Origin: Chaetoceros tenuissimus
Lineage: Eukaryota; Bacillariophyta; Thalassiosirophyceae; Chaetocerotales; Chaetocerotaceae
DNA length: 64,000 bases
Assembly (NCBI GenBank): GCA_021927905.1
Contig: BLLK01000057.1
Span: forward strand, 124,001 to 188,000
Direction: 5' to 3'
Within the stretch, counting starts at the first letter, position 1, and the number at the start of each line of letters is the position of its first letter. The position numbers were made by a program, and so were the translations under genes. Positions 52,102 to 63,641 of the stretch are shown here, piece by piece. Below the pieces are notes generated by a model, which did not search any database, was not told the origin of the DNA, and saw nothing but the letters and a program-made list of their open reading frames with translations.

Positions 52102-52957
52102 ATGAAGTTACAAAGAAAACTTACAAATAAGAATGGGCGGAGATTATAGCATTGGGTCCAGGAGTCCGAAATTATCGAGGAAAGAAGACTCTCTTTTAGA
52201 ACGGAGAAATATTTTGGGAAGGGCGTGGCTGGTACTTTTGGTGAAAATCCTCTCATCTATGATCGAGAAGAGAGAGAATCTTGGGAAGTATTAATAATTC
52301 TTCCCGGAGTTGAGACTTTTCCTACATATACTTTCTTAGATTGTGTTTGCATCAAGACTGTTATCATGGCCGATACAGTCAAGAGAATTGATGCCACAAT
52401 TTCAAGTTTGTCAAACTTTCCAGATATTTAGAATTTATTGGATATGCTTCATTTGAACACTGTTGTTCTCTAACTTCAATTTTTATTCCGCCATCTTGTA
52501 GAGAGATTGGGAATGCTGCATTTTATAATTGTCAAAAGTTGACCATCTTGAGTGTTCCTCAAACAACTGAACTTGGTCAAGATTTAATTAGATACACGGA
52601 ATTGATTGAAAAATCTCCTTTTGAAGTTGATGAAGATGGTCTTTATTACAAATATGAGCAGCAAGTCAACTGGTGGATTTTAAATATTTAAATTATCAAG
52701 AGAAACTCGCTCTCCATCGCGAATGTGCTTCCATTGAACCCTTAGAAGAGAACATTTATGAAATCATCAAGCGCCAAGGTCTTTCATCTCTTCATGTCAA
52801 GAATCAGATTGGGCTAAGTGCTTTTGAATATTTGGAAAAGAATCCATATATTGATATCAATGAACAGAAACTGATCAAGAGACTTGTCCTTGAGCGACCT
52901 GATGGGGGAAATCATTACTTAATTCGACATGAAGATAACTCTAATAAAAATAACTAG
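52102..52957 (+). pseudogene. LRR_5 family pseudogene
   Basis: ATG 52102 begins MKLQRKLTNKN, then the frame is lost within 12 codons. Family sequence can be followed in successive frames: GVRNYRGKKTL, LIYDREERESWEVLIILPGVE, LTSIFIPPSCREIGNAAF, and a tail with LHRECASIEPLEENIYEIIKRQGLSS. Several frame breaks and the loss of the usual end (here LERPDGGNHYLIRHEDN) mark it as dead. Confidence 0.8.
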
Positions 52958-53154
52958 GCATTCGTTCCTGATACAAGATATATTCTATTAAGTAACAAAC
53001 GTATAGAAGGAGAAAGTAAGAGAAGCGGATTGAGCTGAATGATGAAAATGAAAGCGAGAAAGTGAATGTTATCCAATGATTGCACTCGTACAGCTTCATT
53101 CATAGCTACGTAGGCAGCTAGTAACATACCAGAGGCGCTAAAAACAAAAAACAA

Positions 53155-53226
53155 ATGAAGCGTCAAAGAAACTTGACGAATAAGGAATGGAGAGAGATTG
53201 TAAAGGATGGATCGGGAGTTCGATAA
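53155..53226 (+). pseudogene. LRR_5 N-terminal fragment, 23 codons
   Basis: ATG 53155: MKRQRNLTNKEWREIVKDGSGVR then a stop. This is the family's first 20 or so residues; no LRR repeats follow. Confidence 0.7.
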
Positions 53227-53722
53227 AAATTCACTTATCTCAGCAAAGTTTTGTAAGTATACAAGGAATCATGAAATTCAAATGGAAGTTGGTGTTTTCA
53301 TAGGTATTACTATTATACATCACCATCTGCATTGAACTCATTATGTTTTCATGTAATGGAGGAAAATTCAAGTGATCTGAAAATGGAGTAATTTACTTTT
53401 TCAAACTCTAATTGGAAATTGACTAAATTTTTAATAATGTACATTTAGTCCTGTGTCAAAAGCCATTAAAATATTCAAAACTTGAGTAAGTCGTGGCTTA
53501 TCGCGTCACATCTAACGGCACAAATTTCCAATTTCAGCGATTTGCCTGGACCAATTTTCTATTGAGAGTTTGCTGCTAATCTGCAAACTCTTTGCTCTTA
53601 CATGTCTCATTCATCGCATACTCTCTGCTCTTGAAGGGCTAGTCTGGAACGATTTCAACTTATATAAATACTTTCTCTGCTGATTTAAAAGCTATCTATC
53701 AGTACCATTTAGAAAAGAAAAC
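53227..53722. other. Intergenic region
   Basis: AT-rich region between the LRR_5 scrap and the ankyrin/TRP gene; holds the latter's promoter. No gene seen. Confidence 0.4.
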
Positions 53723-56700
53723 ATGAGCAGTCCAATCACTCTCTACATTGTACCAAATACAGGTCTCGAGATTGATCTAGAAGGAGAACATGTCAAGAGG
53801 TTTGCAAAAAAGAGTGTACTACCAGCCAACATTTCTACTCGAAATTCTTCACCTCGAGCTCGAAAGAGTGCCTCCAATTACACCATTCATGCATCTGAAC
53901 TCGGAAATTACCTCAAGGAAGGAGTCTCACTTGAAAAGGTTTATTCAGGACCCTATTCTCCCTTGAGTGATGTGACTCTTCCTTCTGCCATTCGTAAAAT
54001 TGCAGGTATACCCGAGAATGCTCGTTACTACACGTATATCCATCCTCCAAATGATTTAGCACGAGATATAGATAAAGCTAAAGTCAAGGATGTACCTATG
54101 ATGAAATTGAAAATGGAAGAAGAAAACGGCTTTGCTTCTCCTTTTATTGCAACTCTCGGAGGATACGTTTACCTCGACAAAGATTTAAGCATAGTTTCAG
54201 TCAATGCTCTATCACTGCATAAAACAAATTATGATTTGAAATTGAGTGGACCATTCCCCACTGATTCTCTATTTTCTCAAGAAATTGTCAAAGGTCGTCG
54301 TGCCAAGCCATTTGTATTAGATTGCTTTTTTGAAGTTGGTTATGTTGCTTCAGCGTGGATACGTCCCAAGGAAAAGTTTCATAATAGACTTGCCACTGAC
54401 AAGCATGAATATAGCAACGGTTGCTTTTTATTCTTCAAAGATGATGGATCCAGTTGTGTATATAGTATTGATGCTTCGGGGTATATTGATCCCAATGGGG
54501 ATACATCGCCATTGGCCGATGCATTTCGAGTTGAGAGTCAGGTATCTGCTAATGTCAAGAAGAAATCTTCTTACGTCTTGAATCATATTTTACTTTCGGA
54601 AGAAGAAAAGAGTAAGGATCGAAAACTTATCAAAAGAATTCAAAATGTTTGGGATTTGAATCAGTACATTGATCATCATATGCAAGGGGAACGACGAGGT
54701 CTTTTGCATACGGCTGTCAAGAATGGATGTACCAAAGATGACATTGCAAAAATACTTACAATTGCACCTAGAGAAGAAGAGAACTTGTTGCATAAAGATG
54801 AGGTTGTTGGATCTACTCCTTTGCACTGTGCATGTAGACATCAGCCCAAGAATACAGAGTTGATTCAATACTTGATTGAGAAGAATCCTAAAGCTGCCAC
54901 GATGAAGGATAAGTTTGACAGGATGCCACTTCATATTGCATGTGATGTTGGTATTTCTCATACTGTCATTAAAGCACTCATTGATGCAGATGTGCAGAAA
55001 AAGAGTATCAAGACAGCGACGAAACTGAATGGGAGGTTGCCTATCCATATTGCATGTTTCAACAAGGAAATTGAAGAGGAATCCATCAAGCTTTTGTGCG
55101 ATGCTGATCCTAGCAATGGTACTCTACTGACATCTTCTCTTGACGGACGCTTACCATTGCATTGTGCTGTATCCCAAAAGATGGATGTCGGCATCATTAA
55201 AATACTCTTAGGGCTGAATGAGGTTGAAGATGATGCGACTCATTCGAATGAAGCGATTGAGGTTGTTACTGCATCAGCGCATAGAGCGAGAAATGCTCTA
55301 TATGAAACTTACCTCGGTATGCTCCCACTCCATTTAGCTGTATGGAAGAATTGCCCTGTGGATACAATTGAAGTGCTGCTAGAAGCAGATACTCGTCAAA
55401 CTACTGTCATCACTACTGTCGGGCATCAATCTCACTTAGTTCGTGACATGAATCTCATCGACGAAGATGAAAGGGAGTCGCAGAGACAACTTGAGATTGC
55501 AGCTACTACTAGAAGCTATTGCGAGGAGGGTATGATCAACAAAGATTATGATGACTCTATTGCAGATACATTGGAATCGGGAAGATCCAGCGAAATTGAG
55601 GTTCAACTTTCTTCCAGCAACGATGATGCAAAAGAGGTGAATGTAACTGCACTCCATTTAGCAGTACAAAATGGCAATGGAGATGTCATTTTGAGATTAC
55701 TTCAGAAAGAGACTGACATACGTGAAGGAAATAATACATTGAAATATGAAGATGAGTGCATCAAGCTTCAGGATAAGGACGGGAGGACACCACTGCATCT
55801 ATATATAACGAATGAAGGAATGTCGAAACGTACGAAACCAGATCCAAACATTGTTTATGCACTTTTAGAAATGGACTACTATGGCGAAACGACACACATC
55901 AAGGATGTCAATGGGTTTTTCCCTTTGCATTGCGCAGTTGATAGAGATGATGCTCACGTTGATATCGTGGAATACCTCTTAATGGCAGAAGAGCATTACT
56001 TTGCTCATTTGGCTAAAAATCAGATATTCACAGAGGACAAAGTCAAGAGAAGTACTCATACATGCGACGACAGAAAAAGGAGTCCGCTTTACCTCGCTGT
56101 GAAGGCTGGAGCTAGTGAACAGGTTATAGAGAAACTTCTTGCGCCTCAGCATTTCTATTTAAAAGGTTTCGACGGTACGCTTGTAACTGGTATTTCATCA
56201 ATGGCAGTGAAAAATACCACAATCCAAAATCTCATCATTGAGAAACTATCAGAACGCTGCTATTTCAGTCTTTTGTTCATGGATGTCTATGCTAATGCAA
56301 CTGCACTTTCTGTTTTCCTTGTCGGTTCTCAAAGATTTGTGGACGGAACTATGACAATCAAGACGCCTATTGTGCTTATAACTTGTGTCGGTGTTTTTAT
56401 TCTTCGAGAGTTCATTCAATTAAAATCCCAGAGTTCTACATATTTTGCCGATGCTTGGAATTGGATGAATGTTTCATCTATTACAGCCTTAGCTCTTACT
56501 TCAATGCATATGCTTCAAAATCAGGGTAAAGCACTTACTGATTTTGACATTGATAGGAGACTCTTAACAGTTACTGGGGCATTGTTGATCGCACAATTCA
56601 CATTCTTCCTTCGTTCGACTTTTCTTCCTTTCGCAAGATTTGTTGGAGGTACGTGTGTGGATGCTTTAATGAGCATTTATAAATGGATGCTTGTCAAATT

Positions 56701-57653
56701 AATATTTTATGTGACTTGTGATTCTAACGCTTTCTTTTAACCCTAACTCTAGGGCTTACGATGATATTCTCAACTCTCGTCCCTTTCTTCATTGTAAGTT
56801 CTCTTCTACTTCTAGCATTTGCCTATGGATTTTACATTCAAGACGATATTGATGAGTGCGATAACATAACAAATTGCTATGCGTGGACATTGAATGGATT
56901 CTTCTCGGGTAGCGAAGGCACATCCGATCTGTTAGATGTCTTGTTCGGGGTGATTGCAATAGGTGAGTTGCAAAATGGTGACTTAATGAAAAATCTATAT
57001 AGTTTGATTGCTCATCTTTATTTCGCTTCCTTGACTATATTCCACTGCACAAAAAACGAGTAGTTGTGCTTCTCAATGTTGTCATTGCTATCGTTTCGGA
57101 GGCGTGGGAGTCCGCAGCCGATAGAGCATTGAACCTGTTTTGGAAATTTAGGCTAGAATTCCTTACTGAAGCTCGTTTCTTTGCGCATATGGATCGCAAA
57201 TTTTGCCGTGGAGGATTTGTCGAAAAGTTCGGTGATGTAGTTGATGGAATAGTTGATGTGAAGTTTGTAGACAACACTCCATGGAACAAATTTCCGTATT
57301 CAATGGTCAAGTCTAAGAGGCAATATAATGACCCTTTTGCATACTTTCATGAAGATATCGCAAAGAAGATCAGAGATGCACATAGTTTACAGGCTGATTT
57401 ATATTGGACGAAGACTGATTCTCGACGCAAGAAACGTTCTAGAGGATGGAAGAAGACGCGGTACTGGCTGTCATTGTCGAAATGGATTGGACACGCTTCA
57501 CTCTATTTCTTCCTCTGTCTTCTTGGCTTAGTAACAGCAGGATGGATGTGGCCTCAGTCTTTAAGAAGACAGGTTCTAGCTATTGGAGTTCGTAAAGAGC
57601 ACTCCAAGAATAATAAAAACAGCGAGGAGGTTGAGGTGAAAAAGAACAATTAG
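53723..57653 (+). CDS. Ankyrin-repeat TRP-like cation channel (1241 aa)
   Basis: Exons 53723-56648, 56753-56962 and 57064-57653; introns of 104 nt (GTACGT...CTCTAG) and 101 nt (GTGAGT...GAGTAG). Spliced length 3726 nt. The N-terminal ~310 residues are unrecognised. From about 320 to 800 there are eight or more ankyrin repeats (GSTPLHCACRHQPKNTELIQYLIEKNP; GRLPLHCAVSQKMDVGIIKILL; MLPLHLAVWKNCPVDTIEVLLEAD). Membrane segments start near 870; FILREFIQLKS and DAWNWMNVSSI resemble TRP S4-S5 signatures. The first intron joins ARFVGG to LTMIFSTLVPFF and the second joins GVIAI to VVLLNVVIAIVSEAW, the S6 pattern. The tail is basic and helical. Gating is unknown. Confidence 0.8.
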
Positions 57654-57828
57654 ATGGAGGTAAAAGCATCATATTAAGGAGAATACATCGACCTTACTTA
57701 TCAACAGCTTTATTTGTAGATCGAGGAGGAAAGATCAAAAGCAAAATTATTAAGAATCAACCCACTTTTTATTTTACCTCCCCTCCCGTTTTTTTTATTT
57801 TCATTTTGACTTGCTTACTTTCCCAGTT

Positions 57829-60141
57829 TTAATAAAGTTCAAGTCCCGTTTTAAAAATATTAATATCTCTTGATTTCTCAAGGACCGCAAGATATTTCTC
57901 AGCTGACATTTTCAATTTGTCATCACTAGCTTCACGCGATACTTTCTCAATAACAGTCAGCATTGCTTTGAAATGTCCATTGTCTGCTGCTTTTCGAAGG
58001 AACTTCATAGCTTTCCCCTTATCACGAATAGCATCAATATTATGATAGGCTTTAGTCATTAATATCATTGAATCCATATGCTCCATTTCTGCAGCTTCCT
58101 CCAACATTTTCATTCCTTTGGAAAGGTCTTGAGGAAATATTGGATTTCTACCTTTCATGTAGAACTCACCAACCACTGCAAGTGCACTTGGTAACTTCTG
58201 CTCGCAAGCACGCTCGTAGTATTTCTTTGCATCCTCAGGGGCCGGTGCAAAGTGCATTTTCTTTGTTGTTGGATAACAGTATTCAACAACTATTGGGCCG
58301 TCATAGTAATCCCCATCTTCATGACAAATCGGATCTTGAAGACATGCTAACGCTAATTGTGCAGGTGCATAGTCTAGATTGTTTGCTAACCACAACAATT
58401 CGTTCTTTGCATACTGTAATTGCTCGTCTTTCTCTACAAGAGCGTTCTCGACTAGCACACCATTTAGGATAAGCTGAACAAATTTAAGCCTGGTATTATT
58501 TACATGCTTTCCAATTGGATACTTATCCAAGAGCATGCTTAAGTGAATGTGCAAGGTTGGCTCATCTGGTCTAGCAAACTCTTTCAATTTATTTGCACAA
58601 CCTAGAGAACACGCCTTGAGGTATGAGAGAGGTATTCCATCATTAGCCTTGCCATCGTTATTTTCTGGCTTTCCATTGCATGGACCACAATACATGTAAG
58701 ATCCACAGCAAAGACAATACACCTCACTGCCATCATCACGTTTCAATTGGGAACAACTATTGCAAAAGTTGCTTCGACACTTCGTTGCCTTTTCATCTTC
58801 TTTTCCATTCTTGATGATAATAATTTCTTCGCTTGGAAGCGCTTCGATGAAATTTTCTTTGCTACATGATTTCTGGTGAACTTTCCAATGTCGTCGTTGA
58901 CACTCTTTGCTGCAGTAGTAAGTGTTCTTGCACGCAGAACAAACAGAGGTGTCGGCCTCTCTTCTACCGCACCCATAGCACTGATGTAATTTCTTATTTT
59001 TGGTTTTCGCAACTAACATACCAGCCTTTTTTGTCTTTGACTTGCTTATCTTTACCGTAGAATCTTTGAACACGTCATTTTGGATACTCATGAATGTTTT
59101 CATCATGTCTTCCATCCAAGCTATGCTTATTCCACTTTCGTACGACCAAGCAAATAGCTCTCTAGCAAATGGAACCGAAGAGCTATTCAAAGGATATGGA
59201 GAAGACTTGAGGACTTTCTTGCTTAGATTCTTCACACCATATTCCTCGCAACCATGCGGAAATTCCTCAAAGTCATGCCCTGTTTTGACTTGATTGTCTA
59301 CAAAGCAACTCATGCAACATAGCTGTGGTCTACATGTAATCCCCATCCCCTTTTGAGGATTAAATGTACTCAATAGCTTGCCAACCATGACATACTTTCT
59401 TTCAACAGTTGCATCCAAAAGATTTGCACAGAATGGGCACATTAAAATAGAACGGTGATCTGGCACATCTTCGTCTACTTCAATAGGTAACCGTCCCTTA
59501 TGGTTTCCTTTACGAAAATGATGAGCAAAGTACCATAGGTCCTCAGGTGTAAAGTAGCATTCTCCCACATACATGAAAACAGATTCATGTTGTTCAAATT
59601 TCAGACCGAGGTTGCATTCTAATCCGGGCCTCTCTAAATTCACCTTTACTAGATGAAATGGAGATACCGTAGAAGAACCGTTTAGGAAATACTGCCTCCC
59701 GAGCTGCAGCATCTCTTTTGACTCAAATGTTTGCGGTGGACGAGATGAAGAGAACTTTTCATCATGTAGTTGCTTGACTGCATCTACATAAACCTTGTTG
59801 AAATTTCTTTCATACTCAATTCCATCTAGCAATTCCTGTAGCACTTTAGCCGATGGTCGAGAATGTTCCTCAATTTTACCAAGAATCTCTTCCGTTTGCC
59901 TAGGCGGTTTTCGGTGCTTTTTTTCTAGTTCCTCTTCAAGCTTTAGTTTCTGAAATTCTCGAATAGTTGTAACAGCACCTGAGCCTTCTTGGTTTCTTTG
60001 TTCAAGTAATGCTGCTTTACTCTTTTGTTCTTCCTGGAGAACGCAGTTTGAGCACTTTCTAGTAGACGCAGGTCTCAGCCATTGCTTTTTACTATAGCTT
60101 TCTTTCAAAAGCTGTTCTTTGCAGATGCTACAGATTTTCAT
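57829..60141 (-). CDS. MYND zinc-finger and Sel1-repeat protein (770 aa)
   Basis: ATG 60141 (MKICSICKEQLLKESY); the frame upstream lacks an ATG. A Cys-rich N-terminus (CSICKEQ...CSNC) is followed by a middle region with CPFC and CCMSC pairs. The MYND finger CYGCGRREADTSVCSACKNTYYC...HWKVHQKSC lies near residues 386-425, with another Cys cluster after it (CNSCSQL...CLCCGSYMYCGPC). The last ~170 residues have Sel1-type repeats (AKKYYERACEQKLPSALAVVGEFYMKG; KAMKFLRKAADNGHFKAM). It is likely a protein-interaction adaptor. Such MYND/Sel1 proteins are frequent in diatoms. Confidence 0.8.
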   Translation of the reverse strand: MKICSICKEQLLKESYSKKQWLRPASTRKCSNCVLQEEQKSKAALLEQRNQEGSGAVTTIREFQKLKLEEELEKKHRKPPRQTEEILGKIEEHSRPSAKVLQELLDGIEYERNFNKVYVDAVKQLHDEKFSSSRPPQTFESKEMLQLGRQYFLNGSSTVSPFHLVKVNLERPGLECNLGLKFEQHESVFMYVGECYFTPEDLWYFAHHFRKGNHKGRLPIEVDEDVPDHRSILMCPFCANLLDATVERKYVMVGKLLSTFNPQKGMGITCRPQLCCMSCFVDNQVKTGHDFEEFPHGCEEYGVKNLSKKVLKSSPYPLNSSSVPFARELFAWSYESGISIAWMEDMMKTFMSIQNDVFKDSTVKISKSKTKKAGMLVAKTKNKKLHQCYGCGRREADTSVCSACKNTYYCSKECQRRHWKVHQKSCSKENFIEALPSEEIIIIKNGKEDEKATKCRSNFCNSCSQLKRDDGSEVYCLCCGSYMYCGPCNGKPENNDGKANDGIPLSYLKACSLGCANKLKEFARPDEPTLHIHLSMLLDKYPIGKHVNNTRLKFVQLILNGVLVENALVEKDEQLQYAKNELLWLANNLDYAPAQLALACLQDPICHEDGDYYDGPIVVEYCYPTTKKMHFAPAPEDAKKYYERACEQKLPSALAVVGEFYMKGRNPIFPQDLSKGMKMLEEAAEMEHMDSMILMTKAYHNIDAIRDKGKAMKFLRKAADNGHFKAMLTVIEKVSREASDDKLKMSAEKYLAVLEKSRDINIFKTGLELY

Positions 60142-60646
60142 GTTTTGCAACAACGCTAATTTATAAAACTTTTCTTCTTATTGGTCAAAAATATGAAATC
60201 AGGTTTGACTTCCTAGTTGACATGTTGCACATAATGTATGGCAGAGAAGTGGTTTCAAGAACGACGTACGGACAACAGACAACAGGATATCACATATTTC
60301 GAAAAGGCCTTTTACCCGAAATTGACTTTGGAAAAAGTCTGAAAAACGAATCAACGACTCTTGCATGATGTACGAATTTTAGAATTGAAATCGTATTTGA
60401 GAGATCAATTTTTAGAGAAAGTAAAAAAAAGAATGTAAATGAGTCATTGCGTGAGCTCATGATACACTGGGTACATTGTATCTGATACCTAAAGATATTC
60501 GAAAGAGAGAAGTACCATACTCGCAGCTCGTACTTCAACATTTAAAAAGTCATATAGATAAGAGTTAATGTTCGTCTGACGAGTCAAGATTGATTTCAAT
60601 ATAATATAATATGCACTGAATGTAAAATGTAGACCTGATTTCCCAC
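60142..60646. other. Intergenic region
   Basis: Promoter side of the MYND gene and 3' flank of the lectin-like gene. No further gene. Confidence 0.4.
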
Positions 60647-62125
60647 TCATCTAGTATGCAAGAAGAGTAGAATAAGAAATGGCATAACAAGTAAAGCAAA
60701 CGTTTCTCCTCTCAAAACGGAACCTGATGCCATCTTTGAAGTGAGTACTTGAGTATCATCGTGGTCAATACTGAATTTGTCGAAATTGCAGCTTACTCCA
60801 GCACAATTACCAACGTTTCGAAGCGTCACGTCGACTTCCCCTGAGATGAGAATGTTCATAGTGAAGTACTGTCCATCCTCATTTAAGCATCTATACTTTA
60901 GATCATCCATAAAGTCTTCCATATCACAATCAATGACAGAACCTCTTCGTTGGCAAGCATCCAGAGCAAACAAATGTGAAAATTCAAGTTTTTCATCTTC
61001 ATGAATCTGAGCGATAGTCCATCCCCTCAAAATAATATCTCTATACAACCTTACTTGTCCAAAACGTCTTTCTGCATCATATCCAAACCTCCAAGTCTTT
61101 CCATGTTTACTCTGACTAATGAAATCAGACCCAAGCTCAAAGTTCCTCTCACTTTCATTGTCTGTGCAAGCTCCAAGTAGCAGCTGTTAGTGTCGAGATT
61201 TGATGCAATAGTCCTCACTTGGACCAGCGAGTTTGATTTCTCCATGAGTTCCTTGCGTCCAAAGTTGTAGGTTGTTTTGTTTGTTATCGTAGAGTTTACA
61301 TTTCTGTATGAGTAGTTGTTGATTGACGTCTTTGTCAGCAGGAGTGAGACACCATCCGAGAGGTGCATTGGATTGGTCGAGTTGGTTATTAGTAGACTTG
61401 ATGAGAAAACCATCACTTTCGTCTTCAGTTACAATAGACCATTCTTCTCTCAACACGATGTCTATATACAACCTCACTTGTCCAAAGCGATACTCATCTT
61501 CATCTCCATACTGCCAGGCTTCATATCCAAGCCTCCAAGTCTTTCCATGTTTACTCTGACTAATGAAATCAGACCCAAGCTCAAAGTTCCTCTCATTTTC
61601 ATCGTCTGTACAAGCTCCAAGTAGCAGCTGTTGGTGTCGAGATTTGATGCAATAGTCTTCACTTGGACCAGCGAGTTTGATTTCTCCATGAGGTCCTTGC
61701 GTCCAAAGTTGTAGGTTGTTTTGTTTGTTATCGTAGAGTTTACATTTCTGTATGAGTAGTTGTTGATCGACGTCTTTGTCAGCAGCAGTAAGGCAATCAC
61801 CGAGAGGTGACTTTATGAGAAATTCTTGAGAGGATCTATCAGCAGATGGCATATTGTGAGCTACAAGATTCATCAAATGAGAATCCATCTGTGTCTTATG
61901 AATCAGAGAGAGGGTTTCACTTTCACAAGTCTTAGATTCATCCAGCTCGTTAAGAAGATCCGCTGTTTTCTCCATGTATAATTCTTTGAAATTTATAGAA
62001 TCAATGCCAGTCTGTACGGATGCGTGATCCTCATTTGACAGCTTGGCGTAAGAACACGTCACGAGTAAAATCAAAAGCAGAGAAATCTGTACTGGAAACA
62101 TGGTTGCTCGTTTTTGTATCTTCAT
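60647..62125 (-). pseudogene. Secreted, probably GPI-anchored beta-trefoil lectin-like protein; frame interrupted once
   Basis: ATG 62125. MFPVQISLLLILLVTCSYA is a signal peptide. Two tandem carbohydrate-binding-type repeats follow, each with C.TAADKDV..QLLIQKCKLYDN, LQLWTQG and EDYCIKSRH...LLLGACTD, the QxW pattern of beta-trefoil lectin domains. The repeats are nearly identical to each other. The frame is interrupted once in the second repeat and then continues in phase to a C-terminal region (EFSHLFALDACQRRGSVIDCDMEDF) and a hydrophobic end LLVMPFLILLFLHTR that fits a GPI signal. The shortened product would keep one whole repeat. Likely a surface glycan-binding protein. Confidence 0.65.
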
Positions 62126-62338
62126 CTAGTTCGCTTCAATTATTGAAAATGTATTATATTGTAGTATTAGACTTATTCTTTTTATCTCTTGAAAGAATGC
62201 AAGGCTAGCTAGTGAATACATATATGTTATGAATAGTATCTTTCATGGAGGAGTCGTAAAACTTACATTATTGAAAAATATGATCAGAGCAATAAAGAAA
62301 CGCAGTGGGATTGGAATGCTTTAATAGCATTCCCCATC

Positions 62339-63094
62339 ATGCCATCGAATCCACTTTCTACACACAAATCAATCGCACAATCTGAGGCTAACAAAGAACA
62401 ACAGCGTTCAAAGAGAGGAGGTGTGAAGTACCCTTTCCCACAACGTCTATTTGATCTACTCCAAGATATCGATGTGAAAAAGCCTGAACTCTCTCACATC
62501 ATCTCATGGCATCCTAACGGAAAGTACTTTCAACTTCATAACCGCATAGCGTTTGAGAAATTTGTCCAAAAGAAGTACTTTGATCAATCAAAGTATGCAT
62601 CCTTCCGTCGGGACAATGATGGTCTTTCTACTGATACGTACATCAAGAATCCTGAAACACACAACAAGAAGAAACAAATGGAAAACAAAGATATATCCCC
62701 CTCCCCAGGTGCTATTGGTTCATTGTCTCTTTCTACGTTTCCCTCATTACCGTATCCGTCCTCTTTATTGGTAGATATCGATCTATTGGAACCAATTGAG
62801 ATTCATGAGGGTTCTTTTTTACCTACTAAGGAAGAGATGAGGATGCATGATGGTGATCCTCTTCATAATGTTTGTAACAACAATGAAGCTATGGTGCTAT
62901 TAGGAGAAATGCTGTCGATCGAGGATCAACAACCAGAACAAAAAGCAGCAACATCAAACAAGAACGTCAATAGTGATCGAGACACCAGTGTTTGCTCTGG
63001 AAAATCTAACGAGCAGGAGGACTATGAGTTTCATTTACTGATTGACTATTTGAGTGCAAATGATGAACACATTTCCAAATATCTATTTTCTTGA
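62339..63094 (+). CDS. HSF-like protein with an incomplete DNA-binding domain (251 aa)
   Basis: ATG 62339. Residues 34-91 match the first part of an HSF domain: FPQRLFDLLQDIDVKKPELSHIISWHPNGKYFQLHN...FDQSKYASFRR. Where HSFs continue with QLN.YGF and the wing (…YYHE.FLR), this protein has DNDGLSTDTYIKNPETHNKKK, so half of the recognition helix and the wing are missing. No intron boundary restores them. The rest is Ser/Pro-rich, ending FHLLIDYLSANDEHISKYLFS. It may be a non-binding regulator or a decaying gene. Confidence 0.75.
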   Translation: MPSNPLSTHKSIAQSEANKEQQRSKRGGVKYPFPQRLFDLLQDIDVKKPELSHIISWHPNGKYFQLHNRIAFEKFVQKKYFDQSKYASFRRDNDGLSTDTYIKNPETHNKKKQMENKDISPSPGAIGSLSLSTFPSLPYPSSLLVDIDLLEPIEIHEGSFLPTKEEMRMHDGDPLHNVCNNNEAMVLLGEMLSIEDQQPEQKAATSNKNVNSDRDTSVCSGKSNEQEDYEFHLLIDYLSANDEHISKYLFS

Positions 63095-63641
63095 ATAAGA
63101 GTACCAATGTTTTTCAAACATCACGCTCAAGAAGAACAAAGAAACAAGAGTAGAAAATAAAATCAAAATAAAAGGAAGATACAAAATTCCACATTCTACA
63201 ATATTTCTTCTTTGACCTATGTACTACTTTTTTACTCCTTTGTTCATGGTGTTTTTTATTTATATTTTCTTCAAATGTTCTCATAACTCATCTCAAAGAG
63301 GAATAAATCACTGAAAAGAAATCTGGAAGTAGATTCCTCCTTTCCAATGAGAAGTTCTCGAACGTCATTTCCAAGGACAAAACCGCAAGACATTCCTTTC
63401 GGAAAAAGAAAACAGATGCCGTACCGTCGTACCACGTCATGTTGAAATTATAAGATGGGGCTAAAAAGCTCTTTTCTTCAACAATGACGTACCATTGCAA
63501 CCATTTACTGTTTCAACGGGCAACAGCTTTCATTTCGTTCGTTTATGAATATTTTTTTTATGAATAGACTACAACAAAGCAAGCAGAAAGCCATTATCAG
63601 AAAGCAAAAAAAATACACAAGATCAAACCTCTAGAAAGTAT
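63095..63641. other. Intergenic region
   Basis: 3' flank of the HSF-like gene and promoter of the next plus-strand gene. AT-rich; no gene. Confidence 0.4.

Noticed and set aside
56649-56752. Extension WMLVKLIFYVT at the end of the first channel exon
   Set aside because: It is intron read-through: GTACGT donor and CTCTAG acceptor restore the S5-S6 region in frame.
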